The notes below the pieces were generated by a model. The model had not been told where the DNA came from. It made no database searches and worked only from the letters and a program-made list of their open reading frames with translations. A DNA stretch of 41,680 nt from HGM04593 sp045660825 (GTDB taxonomy: Bacteria > Bacteroidota > Bacteroidia > Bacteroidales > Bacteroidaceae): NCBI GenBank assembly GCA_045660825.1, contig JAZREN010000036.1, positions 1 through 41,680 of the forward strand, in the 5' to 3' direction. Below are positions 15,936 to 23,743 of this stretch, piece by piece (positions within the stretch are counted from its first letter, which is position 1; every line of letters starts with the position of its first letter). The position numbers were made by a program, and so were the translations under genes.

Positions 15936-16157
15936 TTATTTCACTCCTTCAATCTGGAAAAAGAAATATATTGCTGCGGCAATCAGAAGTGCTCCTACTG
16001 TGCCATAAATCCATCGTGCTCCGTTCCGCCCGAATTTCTTTACGGCAAACCTTGCATTGTCGGTGGTGAAGAACCACTCCCAATTCAACAAGGATGAGAG
16101 CAACGAAATGGTACCGGCAAGCAGGAATATGGCCTGGACTACGTTGTGCAGTATCAT
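15936..16157 (-). CDS. Small two-helix membrane protein, Imm17-like
   Basis: The 73-residue product has a first hydrophobic helix (about residues 6-24), a conserved-looking middle (NWEWFFTTDNAR, KKFGRNGARWIYG) and a second helix (about 52-68). Length, the NW-WFF motif and the FGRNGAR motif resemble the Imm17 family, small Bacteroidetes proteins predicted to be immunity proteins of polymorphic toxins. Recognition is by eye. No toxin or secretion gene is nearby; instead it follows thiL after 7 bases at the end of the lpxK operon. The immunity role is therefore doubtful here. Confidence 0.65.
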   Translation of the reverse strand: MILHNVVQAIFLLAGTISLLSSLLNWEWFFTTDNARFAVKKFGRNGARWIYGTVGALLIAAAIYFFFQIEGVK

Positions 16158-16164
16158 ATCCCCA

Positions 16165-17199
16165 TTATTCCTGTGGTGTCCATCCCTGTGCCTTCAACTG
16201 CATCTCGACACCGTCGCGGGTGATGAGGGCAAGGCCCATGGTGTCGCTTACGATGTGTCCGATTACGCGCACGTCTTTCATGGCTGCAACCTTCTCATGG
16301 TCGGCGATGGGAACCGTGAACAACAGTTCATAGTCCTCGCCGCCGCCCAAAGCGCAGGTGATGACGTTGAGGTTGAGCTCCTCGGCCATTACTGCAGTCT
16401 GGTAGTCGATGGGGATGCGCTCCTCGTATATGCGGCAACCCACACCGCTCTGACGGCATATGTGCATGAGCTCCGATGCAAGACCGTCGCTGATATCCAT
16501 CATGGCTGTTGGTTTGATGTTCTCGCTGCGCAGCTTTTCAATGACCTCTTTGCGTGCCTCGGGCTTCAGCTGGCGCTCAAGGATGTACTCCTTGCCTGCG
16601 AAGTCGGGCTGCATGTCCTGTCCCGCAGTGGCAATCTTTTCGCGTTCAAGCAGCTGCAAGCCCATGTATGCTGCTCCCAAGTTGCCGGTGACGCATATCA
16701 GGTCGGTCTCCTTTGCTGTGCTTCTTCTCACAGCTGTGCCCTTTGGGGCTGTGCCTGTGGCAGTGATGCTGATGGCAAGGCCGGTGAGTGAAGAGGTGGT
16801 GTCGCCACCGACAATGTCAACCCCGTACTGCTCGCATGCGAGTCTGATACCTGAATACAGTTCCTCGATATCCTCAATGCAGAATTTGCGGCTTATACCC
16901 AATGATACGGTTATCTGCTTTGGTGTGCCGTTCATTGCATATATGTCCGAAATGTTTGCGACAACAACCTTGTAACCAAGGTGCTTGAGCGGGAAATATG
17001 TGAGGTCGAAATGTACTCCTTCCATAAACAGGTCGGTGGTGATGAGTACCTCCTCATCGCTACCGAACTGCAGTATGGCAGCATCATCGCCAATACCTTT
17101 GACGCTCTCCTTGTTCACGGTCGTGATCTCCTTTGTAAGGCGCTCAACGAAACCGAACTCTCCCAATGATGATATCTCTGTTCGTTTTGTCGTGTTCAT
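16165..17199 (-). CDS. thiL: Thiamine-monophosphate kinase
   Basis: ThiL phosphorylates thiamine monophosphate to thiamine pyrophosphate with ATP in the cytoplasm, the last step of the pathway. The 344-residue protein has the AIR-synthetase-like fold motifs: GIGDDAAIL near residue 35, VANISDIYAMNGTP with the metal-binding Asp, GGDTTSS, and MMDISDGLASEL. ALGGGEDYELLFTV is also a ThiL hallmark. Length is typical. The start lies 8 bases after the purine nucleoside phosphorylase stop, so it belongs to that operon. Confidence 0.95.
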   Translation of the reverse strand: MNTTKRTEISSLGEFGFVERLTKEITTVNKESVKGIGDDAAILQFGSDEEVLITTDLFMEGVHFDLTYFPLKHLGYKVVVANISDIYAMNGTPKQITVSLGISRKFCIEDIEELYSGIRLACEQYGVDIVGGDTTSSLTGLAISITATGTAPKGTAVRRSTAKETDLICVTGNLGAAYMGLQLLEREKIATAGQDMQPDFAGKEYILERQLKPEARKEVIEKLRSENIKPTAMMDISDGLASELMHICRQSGVGCRIYEERIPIDYQTAVMAEELNLNVITCALGGGEDYELLFTVPIADHEKVAAMKDVRVIGHIVSDTMGLALITRDGVEMQLKAQGWTPQE

Positions 17200-17206
17200 G
17201 TCTCTC

Positions 17207-18016
17207 TTATGCGCGGTTTACTATTTCACGGAATATTGTTGTCATCTTGGGCTGTGCCTCGTCGGCAGCTTTCTGTACCTCCTCGTGGCTACACTCTACA
17301 ACAATACCTTCAACGCCAAGGTCGGTGATTACAGAAATACCGAACACGCGGATGCCGCAGTGACGTGCAACGATAACCTCGGGTACGGTCGACATGCGGA
17401 CAGCGGCACCAACCATGCGGTGGAACATGCGGTATTCTGCAGGTGTCTCGAATGTAGGACCCTGTGTGCCAAGGTATACGCCCTCTACAACTCGGATGCC
17501 CTTTTCTGCGGCAATCTCCTTTGCCATTGCAATGAGTTCCTTGTCATATGCAGCGCTCATGTCGGGGAAACGGTCGCCGTAAGGGATGTTCTTGCCGCGC
17601 AATGGGTGCTCAGGGAAGAAATTGATGTGGTCGTTGATGATCATGAGGTCACCGATGATGAAATCGGGGTTCATACCGCCAGCTGCGTTTGAAACAAAGA
17701 GTGTCTTGATACCCAATTCACGCATTACACGTACAGGGAATGTAACCTCTTTCATTGAGTAGCCCTCATAGAAATGGAAGCGGCCCTGCATTGCCATAAT
17801 CTCCTTATCGCCCAATTTACCGAAAATGAGCTTTCCCGAGTGGCCTTCAACTGTTGACAATGGAAAGTTAGGGATATCCTTGTACTCAATCTCGTATTTG
17901 TCGGTTATCTCATTAACAAGGCTGCCAAGACCTGTACCCAAAATGATTGCAGTTTCAGGGGCTGTAGTCATCTTTCCTTTGAGGAATTCAGCTGTTTCTT
18001 GAATTTTCTGTAACAT
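17207..18016 (-). CDS. Purine nucleoside phosphorylase, trimeric PNP-I type
   Basis: This enzyme splits purine nucleosides with phosphate to base and ribose-1-phosphate for salvage. The 269-residue protein shows IILGTGLGSLV, PNFPLSTVEGHSGKLIFG, MQGRFHFYEGYS, FVSNAAGGMN and GTQGPTFETPAEYRM, all typical of the trimeric PNP/XapA class. The ATG overlaps the end of lpxK by 29 bases in another frame. The N-terminus LQKIQETAEFLKGK fits family members, so the overlap appears real. Downstream is thiL. Confidence 0.94.
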   Translation of the reverse strand: MLQKIQETAEFLKGKMTTAPETAIILGTGLGSLVNEITDKYEIEYKDIPNFPLSTVEGHSGKLIFGKLGDKEIMAMQGRFHFYEGYSMKEVTFPVRVMRELGIKTLFVSNAAGGMNPDFIIGDLMIINDHINFFPEHPLRGKNIPYGDRFPDMSAAYDKELIAMAKEIAAEKGIRVVEGVYLGTQGPTFETPAEYRMFHRMVGAAVRMSTVPEVIVARHCGIRVFGISVITDLGVEGIVVECSHEEVQKAADEAQPKMTTIFREIVNRA

Positions 18017-19049
18017 AGTTGTATATATTTTGGTTAAACAATTTTTCTTCTTCGTCCAAAAACTCTACCTCAATAGGCAGGGCATATATGTTGTCATTTA
18101 TAATCTGCGGCAAATCCTTGCGTTGCCTTATTCTGGTGGCATCCTTCTCGGTGGTTACAATCATTGTATGTCTGCCGTCCCGGAACCGTTTGGCCATATC
18201 CTCAAAGTCGGTGTTGCTGAAGTTATGGTGGTCGGCATACTGCATCAGTTCCACTTTTGCGCCTCTTTTCTCAATCTCTGTTTTCAAAGGCTGTGGATTT
18301 GCTATTCCGGTGACAAGCAGTATATAGCTCTCTTCTGATATGCCTTTGTGCATCGTTTCGCCTGTGGATAAGGAGTAGGGTTCTCCGTATCTTATTGCCG
18401 AAAAATATACAGGAATATCGGCAAATCCCTTTATGTAACGGCGATATTCTTCCTTTTGTTCGGCACTCATACCAATGCATTTTGTCAGTATCACAATGTC
18501 GGCACGCCTGATGCCGGATATGCTCTCGCGCGAACGTCCGAACGGCATTACATTGTCGCGCCACACCGGGCGGTTGCTGTCTATGAGCAGAATGTTCAGA
18601 CCTGCTTCTACATATCGGTGCTGATAGGCATCATCGAGCAGAATAGCCTGTAGCATATTGTTCTCAGCCATCAACATCTCAATTCCTTTCACGCGCTTCT
18701 CACATACGGCAACGTCAATCCCGGCGAATTTCTCTTTTATCTGGTACGGTTCGTCGCCAATCTGTTCCATCGTGGATTGGGCGCAGACTTTTATATAACC
18801 TTTACTCTTGCGTCCATACCCCCTGCTCAAGACTGCAATGTTGTACTTGTCCTTCAGCAGTCGTATGAGGTATTCGATATGAGGGGTCTTTCCTGTACCG
18901 CCCACAGAAATGTTGCCTACGCATATGGTAGGGATGGCAAAACTGCGGCTCCTGAGCACACCGGCATCAAAAGCCCTGTTCCTTGCTGCCATTACCCATG
19001 AATATGGGTTGATGGCGTCGGTCAGCGTTCGCAGAATGTTCCTTTTCAC
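17988..19049 (-). CDS. lpxK: Tetraacyldisaccharide 4'-kinase (lipid A biosynthesis)
   Basis: LpxK adds the 4'-phosphate to the lipid A disaccharide at the inner membrane. The 353-residue protein begins with an amphipathic/hydrophobic segment (NPYSWVMAARNRAFDAG). The Walker A motif follows at residues 50-56 (GGTGKTP), in the usual phrase VGNISVGGTGKTPHIEYL. LSRGYGRKSKG, DDAYQHR and VTTEKDATR are further LpxK motifs. It heads a minus-strand operon with PNP, thiL and the Imm17-like gene. A TAnnTTTG box lies 33 bases upstream of its ATG. Confidence 0.95.
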   Translation of the reverse strand: MKRNILRTLTDAINPYSWVMAARNRAFDAGVLRSRSFAIPTICVGNISVGGTGKTPHIEYLIRLLKDKYNIAVLSRGYGRKSKGYIKVCAQSTMEQIGDEPYQIKEKFAGIDVAVCEKRVKGIEMLMAENNMLQAILLDDAYQHRYVEAGLNILLIDSNRPVWRDNVMPFGRSRESISGIRRADIVILTKCIGMSAEQKEEYRRYIKGFADIPVYFSAIRYGEPYSLSTGETMHKGISEESYILLVTGIANPQPLKTEIEKRGAKVELMQYADHHNFSNTDFEDMAKRFRDGRHTMIVTTEKDATRIRQRKDLPQIINDNIYALPIEVEFLDEEEKLFNQNIYNYVTENSRNS

Positions 19050-19081
19050 AGCAAATGCGGTTCCTGAATTTTACCTCTATG

Positions 19082-19089
19082 CAAAAATA
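19082..19089 (-). promoter_or_regulatory. Predicted -7 box for the lpxK operon
   Basis: On the minus strand the bases read TATTTTTG, an exact TAnnTTTG, 33 bases before the lpxK ATG. No strong -33 TTTG is visible. The gap 19050-19314 also carries the divergent promoter of tRNA-Ser. Confidence 0.5.
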
Positions 19090-19212
19090 ACGAATAATTT
19101 ATAAATGCCCGTTACCTTTTTTCATGTTTTTGCCCCGTCAATCGTTAGGTATTGTTAAAAAATCTTATAATTGTTGTTTTTTTACGAATGTGCCAATGAT
19201 TTTTTAATAAAT

Positions 19213-19244
19213 GTTTACCGATTCGAAAAAAAAAACTACTTTTG
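19213..19244 (+). promoter_or_regulatory. Predicted promoter for tRNA-Ser and possibly exbB
   Basis: TACTTTTG (19237-19244) is an exact TAnnTTTG. GTTTA at 19213-19217 is a fair -33 element, 19 bases upstream. The tRNA begins 70 bases downstream. No other such box lies between the tRNA and exbB. Confidence 0.55.
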
Positions 19245-19314
19245 CCGTGAAATAAAGTGTTGCATTGCAAAAAAAGTTGTAACTTGCAACCCGATAAGTT
19301 GCCGACGGATTCAG

Positions 19315-19402
19315 GGAAAGATGCTCGAGTGGTTGAAGAGGCACGCCTGGAAAGCGTGTATACGTCAAAAACGTATCGGGGGTTCGAATCCCCCTCTTTC
19401 CG
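19315..19402 (+). tRNA. tRNA-Ser (anticodon GGA)
   Basis: The 88-base sequence folds as a class II tRNA. The acceptor stem GGAAAGA pairs with TCTTTCC, followed by discriminator G. The anticodon stem CACGC/GCGTG encloses loop CTGGAAA with anticodon GGA. The long variable arm is TATACGT-CAAAA-ACGTAT, the serine hallmark. The T arm is GGGGGTTCGAATCCCCC. CCA is not encoded. It reads UCC and UCU codons. Confidence 0.97.
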
Positions 19403-19453
19403 CATGTTAATTGAATGAATTTATTAAAAATATTAATCTAAAAATTACACAAA

Positions 19454-20311
19454 ATGAAAAAGCTTTTTGCAATCGTTGCAATGTTGGGTTTGTTCGCTAC
19501 AGCCCAGGTTAATGCTCAGGATGCAGTTCCTGCAGCTACATCAGAGGAGACAGTTGCTGCTATCAGCGATTCTATTCCAAGTGATTCAGTTCCAGCAGAG
19601 GCTGCAGCTCCAGTTGCAGAAGAGGCTGCAGAAGAGGCTCCTGCAGAGGAGGCTGTTGTTGCCGAGGGTGGCATCATGGGTGTACACAAAGGTTTGAAGA
19701 CAAAGTTCATCGAGGGTGGTCCTGAGTTCATGGCACTCGTATCAATCGCTTTGGTTATCGGTCTTGCTTTCTGTATTGAGCGTATTATCTACCTTAGCCT
19801 TGCCAAGGTTAATGCAAAGAAGCTCATGGGCGCTATTGCTGATGCTCTTTCTAACGGCGACGTTGAGGGTGCAAAGAATATTTGCCGCAACACAGCTGGT
19901 CCTGTAGCATCTATCTGCTATCAGGGTCTTCTCCGCATCGATGAGGGTCTTGACACAGTTGAGCGTTCTGTTGTATCTTATGGTAGCCTCCAGTCTTCAA
20001 AGCTCGAGAGCGGTTGCTCATGGATCACATTGTTCATCGCGATGGCTCCATCACTCGGATTCTTGGGTACTGTGATCGGTATGGTTATGGCGTTCGATAC
20101 AATCCAGCGCGAGGGTGATATTTCTCCAACCATCGTTGCCGGTGGTATGAAGGTGGCTCTTATCACAACTATCTATGGTATTATCGTAGCTCTTGTTCTC
20201 CAGGTATTCTACAACTTCATCCTTGTTAAGATTGAGTCTATCGTAGCTGATATGGAGGATTCTTCAATCACTTTGCTCGACTTGCTCACAAAGTACAATC
20301 TCAAGAAATAA
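19454..20311 (+). CDS. exbB: MotA/TolQ/ExbB proton-channel family protein
   Basis: The 285-residue inner-membrane protein is the channel subunit that, with ExbD, powers TonB-dependent uptake. It differs from enterobacterial ExbB in having a cleavable-looking signal peptide (residues 1-21, predicted cut NA|QDA). A low-complexity Ala/Glu/Pro/Val stretch follows to about residue 75. The channel domain then has helix 1 near residues 93-115 and the conserved pair of helices with MAPSLGFLGTVIGMVMAF and MKVALITTIYGIIVALVLQ. The gene lies 51 bases after tRNA-Ser and heads a four-gene operon. Confidence 0.92.
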   Translation: MKKLFAIVAMLGLFATAQVNAQDAVPAATSEETVAAISDSIPSDSVPAEAAAPVAEEAAEEAPAEEAVVAEGGIMGVHKGLKTKFIEGGPEFMALVSIALVIGLAFCIERIIYLSLAKVNAKKLMGAIADALSNGDVEGAKNICRNTAGPVASICYQGLLRIDEGLDTVERSVVSYGSLQSSKLESGCSWITLFIAMAPSLGFLGTVIGMVMAFDTIQREGDISPTIVAGGMKVALITTIYGIIVALVLQVFYNFILVKIESIVADMEDSSITLLDLLTKYNLKK

Positions 20312-20334
20312 TAACAGCTAAATAAATTTTACTT

Positions 20335-20811
20335 ATGAAAGCTGAGTTGTATTCAAATATATCAAAGTACGTCCTCTACGTCTTTGCAGCCATAATCCTG
20401 GTTGTCTTTGCGCTTTTCTTCTTCGCAGGCGACCCATTGGTTTTGGAGCAGACTTCAGAGGCTACAGGTGAGGTGACAGAGTTGTCTTACCCACAATTTA
20501 TGGAGCCTTCTCTTTATCTGTGCTATGCAATGTGCGCCATCACATTGCTGTTGGTAGTTGTGTTTGAGTCCGTAGCTGCTGTAAAGAAAGTTGCAGACCG
20601 TTCACGTGTGGAAAATGCAGAGGAGAAAGCTAACAGAACACTTGATATGGTGACCAGAATTGCATTTATTTCAATTGTAGTTGTTACCATAGTCCTTTAT
20701 TTTGTAATTCCTTCAAAATTGGACTTCGTGCTCTATTTGCAGTATGTGTTGTTTGCTGCTTCAGCAATTTGTATGCTTGGCAGTTTTGCAATCTCTAAAA
20801 TGCGTTCTTGA
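20335..20811 (+). CDS. Membrane protein of unknown function in the ExbB/ExbD operon
   Basis: The 158-residue product has four hydrophobic segments: about residues 12-30, 60-80, 104-123 and 131-150. A periplasmic-looking loop (DPLVLEQTSEATGEV) follows the first and a charged loop (KKVADRSRVENAEEK) the second. I know no enzymatic motif in it. Its position between exbB (23-base gap) and the first exbD (27-base gap) suggests it is an accessory membrane subunit or assembly factor of this energy-transducing complex. That is inference from position only. Confidence 0.75.
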   Translation: MKAELYSNISKYVLYVFAAIILVVFALFFFAGDPLVLEQTSEATGEVTELSYPQFMEPSLYLCYAMCAITLLLVVVFESVAAVKKVADRSRVENAEEKANRTLDMVTRIAFISIVVVTIVLYFVIPSKLDFVLYLQYVLFAASAICMLGSFAISKMRS

Positions 20812-20838
20812 TTAACCCTTTTATAACAGAGTTTAATA

Positions 20839-21504
20839 ATGGGAAAAAGTAAAAGAAAAGTTCCGGGAATCAACGCCAGCTCAACTGCGGATATCTCGTT
20901 CATTCTGCTCATCTTTTTCTTGGTCGTGACATCAATGAACTCAAACTTCGGTTTGCCGGTCATGTTGCCTAACCCACCAGAAGAGAAGGATTTGCAGGAT
21001 CCGCCAGAACTTCACGAACGCAATATCATGAAGGTGTACGTGAATATGGATAACGAGATAATGGTGACTCCCGGTAAAGAAGCACCTGAAAGATATCAGG
21101 TCGAGGATCTCGGCAAACTGCGCGAATTGGCTAAGGAATTCATTACAGCCAACACACCCGGCGGTTTGATGAACGAGAAATACCCCGAGCCTAAGAATAA
21201 GTTGGATACTGTATATTATATCAATGAGGCTGGTGTAGAGTTCTTCTATCCTGCTCCTCACAGCAATATTGTACAGAATAACAAACACGTCATCACTCTG
21301 CAGACCGACCGTGCTACAAAGTACGAGGTTTACTTTAAGGTACAGGAGGCTTTGTATGGCGCATACAATGACTTGCGCGCTGAGTTCGCCAAGGATGTAT
21401 ATGGCGACAAGGTTCTCACAGAGGACGAGCAGGAGTTGTGTCGTAGACGCTTTGTTAACATGATTTCAGAGGCGCAGCCTATTGAAATTGGTAAGAGAAA
21501 ATGA
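20839..21504 (+). CDS. exbD: ExbD/TolR-family biopolymer transport protein (long form)
   Basis: ExbD proteins anchor in the inner membrane by one N-terminal helix and extend into the periplasm. Here the helix with its conserved Asp is ADISFILLIFFLVVTSM (about residues 17-33), preceded by the typical short tail RKVPGINASS. The product is 221 residues, longer than usual ExbD (about 140), with a Pro/Glu-rich segment after the helix (NPPEEKDLQDPPELHE) and an insert before the final EVYFKVQEALYGAYNDLR helix region. The second exbD follows almost immediately. Confidence 0.92.
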   Translation: MGKSKRKVPGINASSTADISFILLIFFLVVTSMNSNFGLPVMLPNPPEEKDLQDPPELHERNIMKVYVNMDNEIMVTPGKEAPERYQVEDLGKLRELAKEFITANTPGGLMNEKYPEPKNKLDTVYYINEAGVEFFYPAPHSNIVQNNKHVITLQTDRATKYEVYFKVQEALYGAYNDLRAEFAKDVYGDKVLTEDEQELCRRRFVNMISEAQPIEIGKRK

Positions 21505-21505
21505 T

Positions 21506-21973
21506 ATGAGTAAATTTAGCGACAAAGGAAAGGCAGAAATGCCGGAATTGAACACCTCGTCATTGCCTGACTTGATTTTCTCTATTCTGTTCTTCTTCAT
21601 GATTGTAACATCAATGCGTGAGCAAGAAGTGAAGGTTCAGGTGGAGTTGCCAAAGGGTACTGAGTTGACGAAGTTGGAGCGCAAATCTGCGATTACGAAT
21701 ATTTACATTGGTATCCCTATGAACAACAAGGAGAGCCAGGAGGCCGGTATTCAGCTCAATGACCGCCAGCTTTCACGTCGTGAGGTAAACAACCTCAAGA
21801 CATATATCGTAGAGGAGAAGGAGCGCTTGGGTAATAAGGCCGCTAAAATGAAAGTGGCTCTTAAGATTGACAATAATATCGATATGGGTCTTTTGTCAGA
21901 TGTCAAGATGCAGTTGCGTAAGGCTTATGCCTTGCAGATTGTATACTCGGCTAACGAGGAAAAGAAACGATAA
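21506..21973 (+). CDS. exbD: ExbD/TolR-family biopolymer transport protein (second copy)
   Basis: The 155-residue protein has the ExbD layout: a short N-terminal tail (AEMPELNTSS), one membrane helix with the conserved Asp (LPDLIFSILFFFMIVTSM) and a periplasmic domain with VQVELPKGTEL and the terminal region VKMQLRKAYALQIVYS. I chose ATG 21506, one base after the upstream stop; an in-frame ATG at 21482 would overlap the first exbD by 23 bases and add eight unneeded residues. The two ExbD proteins are clearly different in sequence, so the complex may use a heteromeric ExbD pair. A strong terminator follows. Confidence 0.92.
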   Translation: MSKFSDKGKAEMPELNTSSLPDLIFSILFFFMIVTSMREQEVKVQVELPKGTELTKLERKSAITNIYIGIPMNNKESQEAGIQLNDRQLSRREVNNLKTYIVEEKERLGNKAAKMKVALKIDNNIDMGLLSDVKMQLRKAYALQIVYSANEEKKR

Positions 21974-21997
21974 ACAGTTTTCGATATTTCATGATAG

Positions 21998-22030
21998 AAA
22001 AAGGATGACGTTTGTGCGTCATCCTTTTTT
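21998..22030 (+). terminator. Rho-independent terminator of the exb operon
   Basis: AAAAAGGATGACG pairs with CGTCATCCTTTTT around the loop TTTGTG and ends in a T-run. It begins 24 bases after the second exbD stop. Confidence 0.92.
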
Positions 22031-22043
22031 ATTCTGTATGGAA

Positions 22044-22066
22044 AAAGGCGCCAAATTGGCGCCTTT
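22044..22066 (-). terminator. Terminator of the thyA-folA operon
   Basis: AAAGGCGCCAA and TTGGCGCCTTT form an 11-base inverted repeat around one central A. On the minus strand the stem is followed by a T-run. It lies 32 bases past the folA stop, back to back with the exb terminator. Confidence 0.88.
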
Positions 22067-22098
22067 GATATTGCAGTCAGTCATTGGGTGGTTGACGC

Positions 22099-22593
22099 TT
22101 ATCCACGTCTTGAGTATGTCACAAAGCGATAGTTGAAATTGTGTTTTTCGTCAGTGCCGTGTTCTTCCATTTCAAGAATCTCCCATTCGTTCTTTGCGAA
22201 TGTGGGGAAGAATGCGTCTGCCTCTTTTGGGGTGTCGTCAACCTCGGTCAGGCATAGTATATCGGCAATGGGTAATGCTGTCCTGTAGAGCATTTCGCCA
22301 CCAATGATGTATACAATCTCTTCGTTGTTGCAGTTTGCAAGGGCTTCCTCTAAAGAGTTGAATGTCTCACAACCGGGGAATCCCTTCTCCTTGCGTGAAA
22401 GGACAATGTTTCTGCGGTTAGGCAACGCTCCCTTGGGTAAGGAACGGAAGGTGTTGCTGCCCATTATTATGGTGTGCCCTGTTGTGAGTTCCTTGAAACG
22501 CTTCAGGTCGTTCGGCAGCCAATAGATGAGTTTGTTCTCGAATCCAATGGCGTTGTTCTTTGCAATTGCTGCAATCAGTGCTAATTTATGCAT
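22099..22593 (-). CDS. folA: Dihydrofolate reductase
   Basis: DHFR reduces dihydrofolate to tetrahydrofolate with NADPH, restoring the cofactor used up by ThyA next door. The 164-residue protein shows LIAAIAKNNAIGFENKLIYWLPNDLKRF split over the N-terminal strand and substrate loop, then TTGHTIIMGSNTFRSLP, RRNIVLSRK and the cofactor motif YIIGGEMLYRTALP. All expected sites including the acidic residue region are intact. The start lies 9 bases after the thyA stop, so the genes form an operon, a very common arrangement. Confidence 0.95.
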   Translation of the reverse strand: MHKLALIAAIAKNNAIGFENKLIYWLPNDLKRFKELTTGHTIIMGSNTFRSLPKGALPNRRNIVLSRKEKGFPGCETFNSLEEALANCNNEEIVYIIGGEMLYRTALPIADILCLTEVDDTPKEADAFFPTFAKNEWEILEMEEHGTDEKHNFNYRFVTYSRRG

Positions 22594-22602
22594 AAAATCC
22601 TT

Positions 22603-23397
22603 TTATACGGCTACGACACCCTTGATGTGTGGGTGGGCATCGTAATCCTCAAGTGAGAAATCTTCGAATTTGAAAGAGAAAATGTCCTTCACGTCGGGGT
22701 TGATTACCATGCGTGGCAATTTCTTGGGCTCGCGTGTGAGCTGCAACTTTGCCTGTTCAATGTGGTTCAGGTAAAGGTGTGCGTCACCAAGCGTGTGTAT
22801 GAACTCTCCGGCCTTCAGTCCGGTGACCTGTGCCATCATCTGTAGCAAGAGCGCGTATGAGGCAATGTTGAATGGTACGCCCAGGAAACAGTCTGCGCTT
22901 CTCTGGTAAAGTTGAAGGCTCAATTTTCCATCGGCAACGTAGAACTGGAACATTGCATGACATGGTGGAAGGTTCATGTTTTTTATGTCTCCCACGTTCC
23001 ATGCGTTCACGATTATACGACGTGAATCGGGGTTGTTCTTTATGGTCTCGACAACTTCTTTAATTTGGTCAATGTGCTCGCCGTCATATCCCGGCCACGA
23101 ACGCCACTGGTATCCATACACGTGTCCAAGGTCGCCGTTCTCGTCGGCCCATTCGTTCCAGATGCGCACTCCGTTCTCCTGCAGGTACTTTACGTTTGTG
23201 TCACCTTTCAGGAACCACAGCAGTTCGTGTATTATGGATTTCAAGTGAAGTTTCTTAGTGGTAAGGCAAGGGAATCCGTCTTCAAGGTTGAATCGCATCT
23301 GGTGTCCGAACACGCTTATTGTGCCGGTGCCTGTGCGGTCGTGTTTTTTTGTACCCTCGGTGAGGATGCGGTTTAGCAAATCGAGATATTGTTTCAT
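22603..23397 (-). CDS. thyA: Thymidylate synthase (ThyA type)
   Basis: ThyA converts dUMP to dTMP using methylene-tetrahydrofolate. From ATG 23397 the product has 264 residues, the same length as E. coli ThyA, starting MKQYLDLLNRIL. Motifs are RTGTGTISVFGHQMRF, the catalytic cysteine in NLPPCHAMFQFYV, QRSADCFLGVPFNIASY and the C-terminal YDAHPHIKGVVAV. The frame stays open to 23463, but that extension is not needed and lies before the predicted transcription start. FolA follows downstream. Confidence 0.96.
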   Translation of the reverse strand: MKQYLDLLNRILTEGTKKHDRTGTGTISVFGHQMRFNLEDGFPCLTTKKLHLKSIIHELLWFLKGDTNVKYLQENGVRIWNEWADENGDLGHVYGYQWRSWPGYDGEHIDQIKEVVETIKNNPDSRRIIVNAWNVGDIKNMNLPPCHAMFQFYVADGKLSLQLYQRSADCFLGVPFNIASYALLLQMMAQVTGLKAGEFIHTLGDAHLYLNHIEQAKLQLTREPKKLPRMVINPDVKDIFSFKFEDFSLEDYDAHPHIKGVVAV

Positions 23398-23460
23398 ATT
23401 TAGTTTTGTTTTATTACGGATTCTAATAGCGCAATGCGTGGTTGCAAGGCAATATACTCG

Positions 23461-23468
23461 CAAAGATA
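23461..23468 (-). promoter_or_regulatory. Predicted -7 box for thyA-folA
   Basis: The minus strand reads TATCTTTG, an exact TAnnTTTG, 63 bases before the chosen thyA ATG. Its position excludes the longer thyA start at 23463. The rest of the gap up to 23743 is T-rich on the plus strand and holds the divergent promoter; I see no gene in it. Confidence 0.55.
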
Positions 23469-23659
23469 AGCTTTCGCATTAAATATTCCTATTCATTGCC
23501 GTGCTTTTTTCTTTTTTGTCGGCTGAATGCCTTTTGTTGTGTTGTTTCTATCTTGTGTTTGCATTTTTTAAAATATTTCTCTCTTTTGCTGACATTTTTC
23601 TGTATATTCCCTGTGTTTTGCAAAAATTTTGTACTCTTTGTGAAATATGTTGGCGCAAC

Positions 23660-23693
23660 TTTCGTGGGTTTTGTTTGTTTTTTACTATCTTTG
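23660..23693 (+). promoter_or_regulatory. Predicted promoter for the RsmF-like gene
   Basis: TATCTTTG (23686-23693) is an exact TAnnTTTG. TTTCG at 23660-23664 lies 21 bases before it and may be the -33 element. The start codon at 23744 follows after 50 bases, which supports that start over the longer open frame. Confidence 0.6.
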
Positions 23694-23743
23694 CCTTGAT
23701 AATGCCTTTTTGTGCGCTATGCGCAGTGTTTTCAATAGATAAT

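Noticed and set aside
16057..17692. Long plus-strand open frames opposite thiL and the purine nucleoside phosphorylase gene
   Set aside because: The minus-strand genes have complete enzyme motifs; the plus-strand translations show none.
23501..23743. N-terminal hydrophobic extension of the RsmF-like protein
   Set aside because: The segment is T-rich, contains a promoter box, and the enzyme family starts near MELNTAFVERTELLFG.
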